Counted from the stretch's first letter, positions 8,393 through 18,330 are shown. The stretch: DNA of 64,000 nucleotides from Tannerellaceae bacterium (GCA_031255855.1 JAIRRS010000163.1:1-64000), one strand, 5' to 3'. Notes: generated from the letters alone by a model not told the origin. Translations and numbers: made by a program.

Positions 8393-8851
8393 ATGTTACA
8401 AAGAATACAGACAGTTTATTTACTTATCATAGCTATATTGGCAGCAGTTATGTTGTTCCTTCCTTTGGCTGTTTTGCAAGCAGGGAATAATTTCTACACA
8501 TTTGACGTTTTCGGGGTTACTTCCGTGGCTGCGGAGTCGGAATTGGTTCACTCCACATGGGGACTGTTTATTATAACGGCTCTGATAGCTTTATTGGCTC
8601 TGATTACCCTATTTCTTTATAAGAAAAGGATGTTGCAGATACGTCTTTGTATCTTCAACGCGTTCTTAATGCTTGGTTTTTACGGTTTCTTTGCCTATCT
8701 GATGTTTATAATGAAACAGCAGTTAGACCTCTCTTTCAGCGTACGGATTGCGCTATCTTTCCCTATTATTTGTTTAATTCTGGATTATTTGGCTATTCGT
8801 AATATCGGAGCCGACGAAACATTGGTTCGTTCACTGGAAAGATTAAGATAA
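8393..8851 (+). CDS. DUF4293 four-helix membrane protein
   Basis: A 152-residue integral membrane protein with four hydrophobic segments at about residues 5-28, 55-78, 86-108 and 118-138. It begins MLQRIQTVYLLIIAILA, the usual start of DUF4293 proteins of Bacteroidetes, and ends in a short basic tail. Its function is not known. It follows bamD-rpoZ, from which it is separated by the hairpin at 8306-8366. Confidence 0.82.
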   Translation: MLQRIQTVYLLIIAILAAVMLFLPLAVLQAGNNFYTFDVFGVTSVAAESELVHSTWGLFIITALIALLALITLFLYKKRMLQIRLCIFNAFLMLGFYGFFAYLMFIMKQQLDLSFSVRIALSFPIICLILDYLAIRNIGADETLVRSLERLR

Positions 8852-8865
8852 AAAGGCTGAAACGT

Positions 8866-9534
8866 TTATCGCAAGGGAATCAAATACGTTAACTTCCCAA
8901 GGATAGCCTGACTTGACGACTGGGGGAAATCATCCCCCTTTCTGTTGTTAAACAAATCACCCAACGCGTAGTAATAACGCCCTTCCAACAGAAAACTACC
9001 GATCCCTGTCCGGATTTCAAGACCGGGGCCTCCACATATTCCCCAGGCAAAGTTTTTTTGGACGGATTGTTCGCGCAATCTTCCGGGACGTTCGTCGGTT
9101 GCGGCAGGCAGCATATCAAGATTCTCCTTTGTCGTGCTTTCGCCAAGTAGGAAACCAATCTTCGGCCCCAGGTTTACAAAGAAACGCACACGTTTCCCTC
9201 CAAAATAAACATGTGTAAGAAACGGAATGTCAATAAAATTCAGCCTGCGGGTATACCGGATAGATTTGTCTGCGAACTTTTCATCCCAACCTTGTTGGGA
9301 ATAATTGACTTCAAACATGATACCCAGGTGGTTTTCTGTTATCCAACGTCCTGTCAGTCCGATATTTGTTCCTGTCAACGAATTGGTTTGTATTTTGGGA
9401 ACAAAACTTACCCAAGATGTTCCCATGCCAAAAGAACCGCCAATTGACAATTCCTTTTGAAAAGTATTTTGGCCATGAACGATGGCAACGAATGGCAGAA
9501 AGATAGCTATAATGAGGGCGGTTCGCTTTTTCAT
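8866..9534 (-). CDS. PorT-family outer membrane beta-barrel protein
   Basis: A 222-residue outer membrane protein: signal peptide MKKRTALIIAIFLPFVAIVHG, then alternating beta strands of the OMP_b-brl_2 (PorT-like) type. Examples are GIMFEVNYSQQGW, RLNFIDIPFLTHVYF and FLLEGRYYYALGDLF, with an aromatic C-terminal strand. The family covers PorT of the type IX secretion system, but most members are general small barrels and I do not claim it is PorT. Its start overlaps the stop of the LysM gene by four bases (ATGA), so the two are one operon. Confidence 0.82.
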   Translation of the reverse strand: MKKRTALIIAIFLPFVAIVHGQNTFQKELSIGGSFGMGTSWVSFVPKIQTNSLTGTNIGLTGRWITENHLGIMFEVNYSQQGWDEKFADKSIRYTRRLNFIDIPFLTHVYFGGKRVRFFVNLGPKIGFLLGESTTKENLDMLPAATDERPGRLREQSVQKNFAWGICGGPGLEIRTGIGSFLLEGRYYYALGDLFNNRKGDDFPQSSSQAILGKLTYLIPLR

Positions 9535-11348
9535 TTCTTTATTTCGTGACGTATCACATTATAGTCCTGTTTATTGTAGTGGACAATAAATATATTGGTA
9601 TTGATAAATCCTCCCCAGTTATTCACGCGCTGGAAATCAAATCCGGTCTGGATACTCTTATATTTCATCTTATCCAGGTGGTGTTCGAAATTCGTACCGT
9701 ATTGGTGGATAGCTTCGAGGAAAAACATACCTGTGTCGAATCCCAATATACCGTATTTGGGAAATGTATTCAGCATCTCTTTGCTAAACCATGTTTTGTA
9801 TTTCAAATTAAACCGGGAAACATTATTGGCCATATTGTCGGCATAAAAATGACTGTAAATATACGTGTCGAGGAAGAAAAAGTCATCCAAGCTCTCGCGT
9901 GTGAACGTTTGCCATTCCGGATAGCCAAACATGTTGACTGCAAACTGGGGATTGGCCTCCACAACCGTTCGGAGGGGCGATCTTATTTTATTAAGTGCGG
10001 CCAACGAACCGGATATCGGAATGATTACATTCTTTTTATTCGGAACCATCAATGCCAGGACATCATTGGAAAATGATTCGGGATGATAAACAAGGTCGCG
10101 GAACACAACCTTCTTTTGCGTCAGTTCAAGCTTAAATGTTTTTATAAATTCGGCTTTGTCGTCTTTGTCGTAAGTATCGACAAAGATGATGTTATAATTG
10201 CAGAACATGTCGTAAGCTGCCTTGGAAGCATTTACATACAAATACGAATGGGGCGTGTTTACCTGATAAACATAGTAATTGGATAACACATCGTCGTTCT
10301 TGGATGTAAACGGTATCACATATCTGATGCTGTGTTGTTGGGCAAAGTCGGCAATCGGTTTGATTTGTTCACTTTCCAATGCGCCGATAATAAGATGCAC
10401 ATTCTTTAATGCCGGTTCATTAAGCACTTGGTTTAACCTTTGCGTACCGGTTGCTCCTACATCCCGAACCATTAAGTCAACCGACACGCCCGCACTCTTC
10501 AAACTATCAATGGCCAACAACAACCCTTCATAGTATTCCGTAAAGCGTGACGTGGTAGAGGTCTGTCCGATTTGATCTGCCATAAAAGGCAATAAAAGGG
10601 CAACTTTAATCCTGTCTACTTTATTCATTTGCACCGGAGTGGCCAACAATGCGTTTACATCCCTTTCTTTAAGTTCGGATACTTTTTCGCTAACCGCTTC
10701 ATCAGTCCTGACAGGTATTTTTATGATCATACCTGCTTTTACCCCGTTTTTCAATTGGGGATTTTTTTCAAGAAGTTCTTCTGGAGTAACGTTAAACTTA
10801 CGTGTAAGGCGGTACATGGTTTCCCGTCTCTCTATCTTGTATTCAATCTCTTTTACAACCGTTTGGATTTCTGTTTTGGGAATACTGGTCGCTGTTGCGG
10901 ATGGTATGCGGATTGTTTTTCCTATTTGGAACGTGGCAACCGAGAGGCCGGGATTGGCCTCTATGATTTTTTCAGCCGAAACCTGATACCTTTTCGACAG
11001 CGAATAAAGAGTTTCTTTGGCTTGGATGGTATGGAAAGAATAATCCATCTCTTCTTTGGGGGCCGTTACAGTAGTGGCCACTTCCTTTTGCGGAATCCGT
11101 AATTTTTGCCCGGTTTTAATAACTTCGCGGCTTCCCGGATTTAGACGGTAGATATCTTCAACGCCTACTCCATACATGGTTGCAATGGCATATACCGTTT
11201 GACCCGCTTCAATAGTATGAAGAAATATGTCATCGCCTTGTGGGTTTGTCGTTACATTTTTAGTTTCCCTCTCTTGTGAATGAAGAGGGAGAATCACACC
11301 GGCGAAACTTAATAAAACTGCTAAGATATAAATCGTAATATTATTCAT
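9531..11348 (-). CDS. LysM protein with periplasmic-binding-protein-like domain
   Basis: A 605-residue exported protein. After a signal peptide (residues 1-25) come three LysM peptidoglycan-binding repeats at about 43-88, 103-150 and 168-213, each with the TxY.(I/L)...Y.V pattern and ending in KLRIP, TIRIP or IIKIP. Residues about 245-600 resemble a type 1 periplasmic binding fold (KVALLLPFMADQIG, then VHLIIGALESEQIKPIADFAQ), related to branched amino acid receptors and to LpoA-like proteins. I infer an envelope protein that ties a sensor or synthase-activating domain to peptidoglycan. It is the first gene of an operon with the small barrel protein. Confidence 0.85.
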   Translation of the reverse strand: MNNITIYILAVLLSFAGVILPLHSQERETKNVTTNPQGDDIFLHTIEAGQTVYAIATMYGVGVEDIYRLNPGSREVIKTGQKLRIPQKEVATTVTAPKEEMDYSFHTIQAKETLYSLSKRYQVSAEKIIEANPGLSVATFQIGKTIRIPSATATSIPKTEIQTVVKEIEYKIERRETMYRLTRKFNVTPEELLEKNPQLKNGVKAGMIIKIPVRTDEAVSEKVSELKERDVNALLATPVQMNKVDRIKVALLLPFMADQIGQTSTTSRFTEYYEGLLLAIDSLKSAGVSVDLMVRDVGATGTQRLNQVLNEPALKNVHLIIGALESEQIKPIADFAQQHSIRYVIPFTSKNDDVLSNYYVYQVNTPHSYLYVNASKAAYDMFCNYNIIFVDTYDKDDKAEFIKTFKLELTQKKVVFRDLVYHPESFSNDVLALMVPNKKNVIIPISGSLAALNKIRSPLRTVVEANPQFAVNMFGYPEWQTFTRESLDDFFFLDTYIYSHFYADNMANNVSRFNLKYKTWFSKEMLNTFPKYGILGFDTGMFFLEAIHQYGTNFEHHLDKMKYKSIQTGFDFQRVNNWGGFINTNIFIVHYNKQDYNVIRHEIKK

Positions 11349-11437
11349 TCTCTGATCGAATTATTTGTGGCAAAGATAGTGTATGTCGTCATAAAATACT
11401 AATGTATTGAAGGTTTGTTGTCCTGAAATGTCAGTAA

Positions 11438-11617
11438 AAAACAGGTTTTGATTACTGTCTTGTACTGAAAAAAGGCTACACCCTGTCGCAATTAGCCGAT
11501 AAGATGTACCTGGGTATAAATACCATCCGTGGATACCGCCAAAAACTGAATATCAAACTCAATGCCCACAACACCGTACAGTTGTTGCAAAATGCCCGGG
11601 CATTGCGGTTGGTTTAA
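11438..11617 (+). pseudogene. Orphan GerE/LuxR-type helix-turn-helix remnant
   Basis: Between a TAA at 11435 and a TAA at 11615 runs an open frame without a usable start. It encodes about 59 residues that resemble the C-terminal DNA-binding domain of LuxR-family response regulators: KKGYTLSQLADKMYLGINTI followed by the YRQKLNIKLNAHNTVQLL recognition and scaffold helices. The receiver domain is missing, and no cognate kinase is near. It lies in the 341-base gap between divergent genes and is most likely a truncated regulator. Confidence 0.65.
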
Positions 11618-11659
11618 TTTTTCCATGGTTATTATATAATATTCAACATCTAAATGAGT

Positions 11660-11667
11660 TATCTTTG
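11660..11667 (+). promoter_or_regulatory. -7 box TATCTTTG; fixes start of the surface protein gene
   Basis: A full TAnnTTTG match lies inside the longest open frame, which begins at 11654. A transcript starting about seven bases later cannot use that ATG, so the ATG at 11690 is the likely start. Confidence 0.6.
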
Positions 11668-11689
11668 TGGGATTCTTAGTTGGATTGAA

Positions 11690-13018
11690 ATGTCGGGAAT
11701 AGTATATAAGAGTTGGGTCGTTGCATGCTTTATGCTGCTTTTTACACTGTCAGTTGATGCGCAATACACCGTGACGGGTGGGAGGGGAGTTCCTTTATTG
11801 GCGCTCGACGATACCCGCGATAAATTACAAGTCTGGTTGGTATATGGTACAGATAATGTAGAGATCCGGTATACTTCCGGATCCGGCTCACATCAATGGT
11901 TTCGGTATAAAACGAAAGCGTTGGAAGCCGAACCGGTAAGCAGTACCAGGGAAGGAAATTCTTCAGTTATCCGGAACGTAGAGGATGGCTACGGCTACTT
12001 TGTGAAAGAATCGGAAACCATCGGTAGCAATCATTTTATATGGATAATAGACTACAGCAAATACGCCTTCGGGATAGAACGCTTGCAAGTAGTTGACGGC
12101 GACGACCCATGTTATGAATTCCGCCTTGAAGGTACGGCTTCCATGCCTAAGCTTGGATACCGCCTGCCCGGCGGTACGGAGTTCGAATTGGAACGCGAAT
12201 TTGAAGTTATCTATAATACCTTGGAATGGAAAGACGAAGAAAAGACATTTGTGCCGGCAACTGTTGTGCGTACCGTGAAGAAAACTCCTTTTTATCGTTC
12301 GTTCGATCCTCCTTTGACAGACACAGATATTCAATTGAAGGGCGACCTTTTTGCCCGTCATTTTAACGTAGAAAAGTCAATCTCTGTCGGTTCTTATCAG
12401 GCAACGGCCATAGACATTCATATCGACACGGCTTTAATCATGCTGGAGTCTCCCAACAGGGTGTCGGCTGCGAATGTGGGATATTCGGCTCCTGCCGAAA
12501 TACAATTTAGGGCGATAGGCAATTCCCCTGTTGTCTCTTTTTACCGGTGGGATATTATTAATACGGAAACGAAAGAAAACCTGAGGGTTGATAATTCGGA
12601 AAGCTTTAATTTCACGTTCTATTCAGCCGGAAAATATATAGTAACTTTACAGGTGAAAGACCGGACAGGCAGATGCGAGAAAGCTGATTCCGTATTAGTG
12701 GATATCGGAGACTCTTTTCTTAAAATACCCAATGCTTTCTCGCCCGGCACATCTCCCGGGGTAAACGACGAGTTCAGGGTAATGTATAAATCATTAGTGA
12801 ACTTTAAGGGATGGATATTCAATCGTTGGGGAGTTCAGATGTTTTACTGGACAGACCCCGCGAAAGGTTGGGACGGAAAGAAAGGCGGGAGATACGTGCC
12901 GCCCGGAGTCTACTTTTATGTAATAGAAGCCAAGGGCTCTGACGGGAGACAGTATAAGGAAAAAGGAAGTATAAACATAATCAGACCTAAAAATGTACAA
13001 GACAAAGTTGTTGAATAA
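11690..13018 (+). CDS. PKD-like surface protein with CHU_C / T9SS type B C-terminal domain
   Basis: A 442-residue exported protein. The signal peptide is about residues 1-25 from the chosen start (SWVVACFMLLFTLSVDAQ). The middle holds beta-rich domains, including a PKD-like fold near residues 275-345 (YSAPAEIQFRAIGNSP, then SAGKYIVTLQVKDRTG). The end, from IPNAFSPGTSPGVNDEF to YKEKGSINIIRP, fits the CHU_C (gliding-motility-associated, T9SS type B) domain, including the RWG and GWDG.K.G....PPGVYFY motifs. This suggests export by a type IX system. The 3' end overlaps the next gene by 26 bases. Confidence 0.85.
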   Translation: MSGIVYKSWVVACFMLLFTLSVDAQYTVTGGRGVPLLALDDTRDKLQVWLVYGTDNVEIRYTSGSGSHQWFRYKTKALEAEPVSSTREGNSSVIRNVEDGYGYFVKESETIGSNHFIWIIDYSKYAFGIERLQVVDGDDPCYEFRLEGTASMPKLGYRLPGGTEFELEREFEVIYNTLEWKDEEKTFVPATVVRTVKKTPFYRSFDPPLTDTDIQLKGDLFARHFNVEKSISVGSYQATAIDIHIDTALIMLESPNRVSAANVGYSAPAEIQFRAIGNSPVVSFYRWDIINTETKENLRVDNSESFNFTFYSAGKYIVTLQVKDRTGRCEKADSVLVDIGDSFLKIPNAFSPGTSPGVNDEFRVMYKSLVNFKGWIFNRWGVQMFYWTDPAKGWDGKKGGRYVPPGVYFYVIEAKGSDGRQYKEKGSINIIRPKNVQDKVVE

Positions 13019-13973
13019 AAATATAATCAGTATGATAGCTGCTGGAATCGCTTGTCTGACAGCATGTATCGCTGTCAGTTCAAACGATGTGGAGAAAATA
13101 AAGGAAGAGCGTCCGCTCGTTGCCTCCATTACTATATCGCCGGATGTCCCTTCATCTATCTCGATTTTTGGAGAGACCATCGATATTACCCGGTACAACA
13201 TGTACGAGGGCTTCGATAGGGAAATAAGCAGTTTTACCTACTTTCATTCCACTACGATGTTATTGTTTAAGCGGGCAAACCGTGTGTTTCCAATTATTGA
13301 ACCAATATTGAAAGAACATAGCATCCCCGACGATTTTAAATACCTGGCAGTGATAGAAAGCCATTTAGATCCGCGGGTATCTTCTTCGGCGCGTGCGGTA
13401 GGCACCTGGCAGTTTTTAGAAAGTACCGGCAAACAATACGGGCTTACGATTACCCCCACGGTAGACGAACGCTGCGATGTTGTCAAATCAACGGTTGCCG
13501 CCTGTAAGTATCTGAAGGAAGCCTATAAGAGATTTGGCGACTGGTCGAATGTGGCGGCTTCCTACAATGGAGGCATGGGACGTATCTCCGGAGAAATAGC
13601 CAGGCAGAAAGTCGAAAGCGTGTATGATATGTGGCTGGTACAGGAAACTACCCGTTATCCCTACCGTATCATGGCCATTAAGCAGATATTCGAGAATCCC
13701 TACAAATATGGTTTTGTACTGCGCACGAAAGATTTGTACAAACCGGTAAAGACAAAGGAGGTATCCGTTTCGAAAGATATCCTGAACCTGGCCGAATTTG
13801 CCAGAGAGCAAGGTATCACGTATGCCGACCTCAAACGCTTCAATCCTTGGCTTCGAGACAGCAAACTGAATACGTTGGGCAAAACCTATACCTTACAAAT
13901 CCCGGAAGAGAGCGAAATGTACTACAAACGTCCGAATACGTATGTACACGATTCACGCTGGGTGGTGAAATAA
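12993..13973 (+). CDS. MltD-like lytic transglycosylase lipoprotein
   Basis: A 326-residue enzyme that cleaves peptidoglycan glycan strands to anhydromuropeptides. The lipobox LTAC at residues 22-25 implies lipidation at Cys25. The SLT domain spans about 85-230. AVIESHLDPRVSSSARAVGTW holds the catalytic Glu of the ES.LDP motif, and AASYNGGMGRI is the family AYN-type motif. The C-terminal stretch (FAREQGITYADLKRFNPWL, then GKTYTLQIP) looks like a degenerate LysM repeat. The gene starts inside the 3' end of the CHU_C gene, so the two are cotranscribed. Confidence 0.88.
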   Translation: MYKTKLLNKNIISMIAAGIACLTACIAVSSNDVEKIKEERPLVASITISPDVPSSISIFGETIDITRYNMYEGFDREISSFTYFHSTTMLLFKRANRVFPIIEPILKEHSIPDDFKYLAVIESHLDPRVSSSARAVGTWQFLESTGKQYGLTITPTVDERCDVVKSTVAACKYLKEAYKRFGDWSNVAASYNGGMGRISGEIARQKVESVYDMWLVQETTRYPYRIMAIKQIFENPYKYGFVLRTKDLYKPVKTKEVSVSKDILNLAEFAREQGITYADLKRFNPWLRDSKLNTLGKTYTLQIPEESEMYYKRPNTYVHDSRWVVK

Positions 13974-14007
13974 CTTCCCGGCAAACACGTCAATAAAAGA
14001 GACGAGT

Positions 14008-15135
14008 TTAAATCACTCCTTTTGTGGAAGGTAACTCGTATTTGTAGATGTCTCGCCTGATGGCCATTTTGAGACTCCTGGCCAAGGCTTTGAATATTCC
14101 TTCTATTTTGTGGTGTTCGTTGTAGCCCTCGGCTTTGATGTTGAGGTTCATTCTGGCCGCGTCGCTCAGGCTTTTAAAGAAATGGGGGAACATCTCTGTT
14201 GGCATATCGCCAATCTTTTCACGTTTGAAGTCGGCATCCCAAACCAACCAGGGACGTCCTCCGAAGTCTAAAGCCACGCTGCAAAGGCAATCGTCCATCG
14301 GCAAGGTATAGCCATAGCGTTCGATGCCTCGTTTGTTTCCGAGCGCTTGCAAAAGAGCCTCCCCTAAGGCAAGGCCGGTGTCTTCAATGGTATGATGTTC
14401 GTCTACTTCCAAATCTCCCTTTACCTGGATGGTCAAATCGATACCGGAATGTTTACCTATCTGGTCGAGCATATGGTCGAAAAAGCCCACTCCTGTCGCG
14501 ATATCCGTGTGGCCGTTACCGTCTAAATTCACATCGATACGGATAGATGTTTCCTGGGTATCCCGGCAGATGGTAGCACGACGTTCGCCTGCGAATATAT
14601 ATTCGGTAATTGTATCCCAATCGTCGGTAACCAGTGATGGCGACAGCACTCCCCCGTGAGCGGCAAGCTCGTCTGTTGCCCCTTCGGGATTCCGTAGCCA
14701 AATGCTTTTTGTCCCTAAGTTTTTGGCCAGTTCAATGTCGGTAAGGCGGTCGCCGATAACAAAGCTGTTTGGCAAATCATACTCGCCCGTCAAGTAACGG
14801 GTCAGCATGCCTGTCCGTGGTTTGCGACCGGGAGAGTTTTCCTCCGGGAAAGAGCGGTCTATCAGAATATCATCGAAGGTGATGCCTTCTCCTTCGAAAG
14901 CTTTCAGCATTTTATTGTGAACGGGCCAGAATGTCTCTTCGGGAAAAGAAGGCGTTCCCAAACCATCCTGATTAGTCACCATTACAAATTCGTAGTCAAG
15001 CTGTTTCCTGATGAAATGGAGATTCCGGAATACTTTGGGATAAAACTCCAATTTCTCAAGGCTGTCTAACTGGTAATCGACAGGCGGTTCCACCACCAAT
15101 GTACCGTCGCGGTCTATAAAAAGGGCTTTCTTCAT
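14008..15135 (-). CDS. hisB: Bifunctional histidinol-phosphatase / imidazoleglycerol-phosphate dehydratase
   Basis: A 375-residue fusion that catalyses two steps of histidine synthesis. Residues 1-165 are a HAD phosphatase (FIDRDGTLV nucleophile motif, VTNQDG, then [11 protein letters not shown]). Residues about 185-375 are IGP dehydratase with the metal-binding DEHHTIED and NEHHKIEG motifs. It is the last gene of hisGDCB and starts 20 bases after hisC. The operon ends here facing the convergent transglycosylase gene; hisH, hisA, hisF and hisI are not in the window. Confidence 0.96.
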   Translation of the reverse strand: MKKALFIDRDGTLVVEPPVDYQLDSLEKLEFYPKVFRNLHFIRKQLDYEFVMVTNQDGLGTPSFPEETFWPVHNKMLKAFEGEGITFDDILIDRSFPEENSPGRKPRTGMLTRYLTGEYDLPNSFVIGDRLTDIELAKNLGTKSIWLRNPEGATDELAAHGGVLSPSLVTDDWDTITEYIFAGERRATICRDTQETSIRIDVNLDGNGHTDIATGVGFFDHMLDQIGKHSGIDLTIQVKGDLEVDEHHTIEDTGLALGEALLQALGNKRGIERYGYTLPMDDCLCSVALDFGGRPWLVWDADFKREKIGDMPTEMFPHFFKSLSDAARMNLNIKAEGYNEHHKIEGIFKALARSLKMAIRRDIYKYELPSTKGVI

Positions 15136-15155
15136 ATCAATAGTAGTTAAACCAA

Positions 15156-16202
15156 TTAACCGTTAATAAGTAATCGTTCTGCTAATCGTTCCAATAAACG
15201 TTTGTTTTGTTCGGGGGCGCCGATTGTGATGCGCAGGCATCCCTCGCATAAGGTAACCGTGTGCCGGTTGCGTACGATGATTCCTTCTTCAACCAGGTAA
15301 TGATAAATTGCGTTGGGGTCGTCCACTTTTACCAGGAGGAAATTGGCGTCGGAGGGAAAGATCTTCTTTACAAACGGGAATTCCCGCAAGGCGGTTTCCA
15401 TACGTGTCCGTTCGTTAAGGATTTCCAGTAGTTCTCCTTTCATCGCTTCTTCGCGGTTCAATAGTTCCAAAGCCCGCTCTTGGGTTAGCTGGTTGATATT
15501 GTAAGGATACTTGATCTTGTTTAGGATACCGACGATTTCGGGCGACGCGAAAGCCATGCCCAGCCGTATACCGGCTCCTCCCCAAGCTTTAGACAACGTT
15601 TGCAATACGACCAGGTTAGGAAATTGCGTCAACTCCCTGAGGAAAGTAGGGGAGGAGGAGAAGTCTATATACGCCTCGTCTATCACCACGATCCCCTCGA
15701 AGCCCGACAAAACCTTGTAAATCTCTTCCCGGCTCAGTATGTTTCCTGTCGGGTTGTTCGGCGAACAAAGGAAGATTAGTTTCGTATGGGGGCCAACCGC
15801 TTGCAGCAAATCACTGGCATCCAGACTGAAATCATCGTTCAAACGTATCTTATGACAGGCCACATGATTGATGTCGGCAGCCACTTGATACATACCGTAC
15901 GAGGGGTCGATGGAAAGTATCGTATCAATACCCGGCTCGCAAAAGGCGCGGATGAGCAAGTCTATCGGTTCATCGCTTCCGTTGCCGAGGAAGATAGACG
16001 TGCGCTCCACTTTCCTGACAGATGCGATTTTGTCTTTCAGTTTCCACTGTAAAGGGTCGGGATACCGGTTGAAAGGCTCATTGTAGGGACTTTCGTTCGC
16101 ATCGAGGAAAACGGAAGCGTTTCCCTGGAATTCGTTTCTTGCCGACGAATAAGGTTTCAGGTTCCGGATATTCGGCCTGACCAATTCTCTTACGTTTTTC
16201 AT
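15156..16202 (-). CDS. hisC: Histidinol-phosphate aminotransferase
   Basis: A fold-type I PLP enzyme of 348 residues that converts imidazole acetol phosphate to histidinol phosphate. Visible motifs are [13 protein letters not shown] near 32, CSPNNPTGN near 146, the VIDEAYIDF Asp/Tyr site near 173, and the PLP lysine at about residue 205 in [13 protein letters not shown]. The start overlaps the hisD stop by four bases (ATGA), so translation is coupled. Confidence 0.95.
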   Translation of the reverse strand: MKNVRELVRPNIRNLKPYSSARNEFQGNASVFLDANESPYNEPFNRYPDPLQWKLKDKIASVRKVERTSIFLGNGSDEPIDLLIRAFCEPGIDTILSIDPSYGMYQVAADINHVACHKIRLNDDFSLDASDLLQAVGPHTKLIFLCSPNNPTGNILSREEIYKVLSGFEGIVVIDEAYIDFSSSPTFLRELTQFPNLVVLQTLSKAWGGAGIRLGMAFASPEIVGILNKIKYPYNINQLTQERALELLNREEAMKGELLEILNERTRMETALREFPFVKKIFPSDANFLLVKVDDPNAIYHYLVEEGIIVRNRHTVTLCEGCLRITIGAPEQNKRLLERLAERLLING

Positions 16203-17482
16203 ATCGTTTCTAATCTTATGGTTACAGCATTGCGGTGTGCGTCCAGTTGCTCATTGGCTGCCATGACGCGGATGGTTTCTCCCAATACCCTGATGCCTTC
16301 GGGTGTTAGTTCTTGAAAGGTTATTTTTTTCATGAAACTATCCAGGTTTACCCCGCTGTAGGCTTTTGCATAGCCGTTTGTCGGCAGTGTATGGTTGGTG
16401 CCCGAAGCATAGTCTCCCGCGCTTTCCGGTGTGTAATGCCCTAGAAACACGCTCCCCGCGTTTTCTATTTGTCCGGCAATTTCATTGTAATCTTTTGTTT
16501 GGATAATCAAATGCTCTGGGGCGTAGAGATTGGTGAAATCTATGATTTCCTGCCTGTCTTTCAACACGATGATTCGACTGTGTTCGAGGGATTTGGCGGT
16601 GATTTCTTGGCGGGAAAGCTCAGTCAGTTGCTTCTCAATGGCCTGCATTACGCCGTCAATGATAGACGCTTCGGTTGTGACCAGTATCGACTGGCTGTCT
16701 GTCCCGTGTTCTGCCTGCGAAAGGAAGTCCGCGGCAATGAAATCGGGATTGGCCGTTTCATCGGCAATGATCGCTACTTCCGAAGGACCTGCGGGCATGT
16801 CGATCGCTACGTCTTTTAAGCCGGTCAATTGTTTGGCTGCCGTAACATATTGGTTACCGGGCCCGAATATCTTGTACACTTTGGGGATTGATTCTGTTCC
16901 GTATGCCATCGCCCCGATAGCCTGTATCCCGCCTGCTTTGAATATCTTGCCGACCCCTGCCGTCCGGGCGGCGAAGAGAATGGCGGGAGGCACGTTTCCT
17001 TCCTTGTCGGGCGGCGTACATAATACAATCTCCCGGCAACCGGCTATCTTGGCTGGGACGGCCAGCATCAAGACAGTAGAGAACAACGGGGCTGTCCCTC
17101 CGGGGATATACAGGCCGACTTTCCCAATGGCTACCGCCTTTTGCCAGCAGGAGACGCCGGGGGCTGTCTCGATTTTCTGCCCTGTAAACCGTTGGGAAGC
17201 ATGGAATTTTTCAATATTGTTTTTGGCTGTTTGGATTGCTTGTTTCAGGTCTTCGGAAATCAGGCTGCCTGCCCGGTTAATTTCTTCTTCGGAAACCGGC
17301 AAGGTTGGGATCGATACTTTGTCGAATATCTCCCCATACCGTTTTACAGCTTTGTCGCCTTCGTTTTTTACATCATCCAATACGGTTTGTACCGCCCCGA
17401 ACAGCCCGGAAACATCCAAGGAGGGACGCTGCGTAAGCGCCTCCCATTCGTGACGGGCGGGATATTTAAAGACTTGCATCAT
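16199..17482 (-). CDS. hisD: Histidinol dehydrogenase
   Basis: A zinc enzyme of 427 residues that oxidises histidinol twice to histidine using NAD. Family motifs include GLYIPGGTAPLFSTVLM, the QAEHGTDSQSILV zinc and active-site region, APEHLI and SGTNHTLPTNGYAKAYSG. An open frame extends further upstream, but the ATG at 17482 overlaps the hisG stop (ATGA) and gives the normal N-terminus MMQVFKYPARHEW. That overlap is the reason for the chosen start. Confidence 0.95.
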   Translation of the reverse strand: MMQVFKYPARHEWEALTQRPSLDVSGLFGAVQTVLDDVKNEGDKAVKRYGEIFDKVSIPTLPVSEEEINRAGSLISEDLKQAIQTAKNNIEKFHASQRFTGQKIETAPGVSCWQKAVAIGKVGLYIPGGTAPLFSTVLMLAVPAKIAGCREIVLCTPPDKEGNVPPAILFAARTAGVGKIFKAGGIQAIGAMAYGTESIPKVYKIFGPGNQYVTAAKQLTGLKDVAIDMPAGPSEVAIIADETANPDFIAADFLSQAEHGTDSQSILVTTEASIIDGVMQAIEKQLTELSRQEITAKSLEHSRIIVLKDRQEIIDFTNLYAPEHLIIQTKDYNEIAGQIENAGSVFLGHYTPESAGDYASGTNHTLPTNGYAKAYSGVNLDSFMKKITFQELTPEGIRVLGETIRVMAANEQLDAHRNAVTIRLETI

Positions 17483-18330
17483 ACAATCATTTTTTCGATG
17501 GGGATAATTAAGATACCCTGGGCGCCCAATTGTTTTAGTTTGCCGATGATTTCCCAGAAGTGTTTTTCGGCAATTACGGACTGCACGGATACCCACCCGT
17601 CGTTTGCCAGAGGGGTAATCGTGGGACTTTTAACGCCCGGCAACAGTTCGATAATTTCTTTCAGATGCTCTTTAGGAGCATTCAACAAAACGTATTTCTT
17701 ACCCTCTGCCGCCTGGATGGATTCAAAACGGAAAAGTAATTCGCCGAGGATTTCCTGTTTTTCTTCCGACAGGGCATTATTGGCGATTAGCAAAGCTTCG
17801 CTTTGCATAACCACCGCCACCTCTTTCAACCGGTTGCTGGTCAATGTGCTTCCCGAACTAACCAAATCGCAGATAGCGTCGGCCAATCCGATTCCCGGCG
17901 CAATCTCAACCGAACCGCTGATTACATGCAATTCAGCCTTTACATGATATTGGCTGAGGTAATTGAGCAATATTCCAGGATAGGAAGTAGCAATCGTTTT
18001 GCCCTTGAACCACTCGATGCCGCTATACGTTTCGTCTTTGGGAATGGCCAGTGACAGGCGGCATTTGCTGAATCCGAGCCGTTTTACCATCCGGGCTTCG
18101 GCGCCTTTTTCCACGTATTCATTTTCTCCGACAATCCCAACGTCGGCAACCCCGTTGGCTACCGATTGGGGGATGTCGTCATCCCGCAGGAAAAGAACTT
18201 CCACCGGAAAGCCTTTTGCCGAAAGGAGTAAGATACGCTTTCCCCGGTTTAGTTTGATTCCTGCTTCTTCAAGCAACAACATGGTTTCGTCGTATAAACG
18301 ACCTTTTGATTGTACTGCGATTCGTAACAT
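17479..18330 (-). CDS. hisG: ATP phosphoribosyltransferase, long form
   Basis: The first and committed enzyme of histidine synthesis, 283 residues from the ATG at 18330 (MLRIAVQSKGRLYDET). In-frame ATGs at 18336 and 18348 are less like the family start. The catalytic part covers about 1-205, with GVADVGIVGENE and the ATSYPGILLNYL and SGSVEIAPGIGLAD phosphate-binding region. Residues about 208-283 form the extra regulatory domain of long-form HisG, which does not need HisZ and is inhibited by histidine. Expression is probably set by the attenuator just upstream. Confidence 0.95.
   Translation of the reverse strand: MLRIAVQSKGRLYDETMLLLEEAGIKLNRGKRILLLSAKGFPVEVLFLRDDDIPQSVANGVADVGIVGENEYVEKGAEARMVKRLGFSKCRLSLAIPKDETYSGIEWFKGKTIATSYPGILLNYLSQYHVKAELHVISGSVEIAPGIGLADAICDLVSSGSTLTSNRLKEVAVVMQSEALLIANNALSEEKQEILGELLFRFESIQAAEGKKYVLLNAPKEHLKEIIELLPGVKSPTITPLANDGWVSVQSVIAEKHFWEIIGKLKQLGAQGILIIPIEKMIV

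Noticed and set aside
8866..9534. Naming the small barrel porT of the type IX secretion system.
   Set aside because: The PorT-like domain is shared by many unrelated small barrels, and no other core T9SS gene is adjacent.
16530..17453. A 307-codon open frame on the plus strand opposite hisD.
   Set aside because: hisD on the minus strand has complete family motifs and operon overlaps; the opposite frame has no recognisable domain and is a by-product of codon bias.
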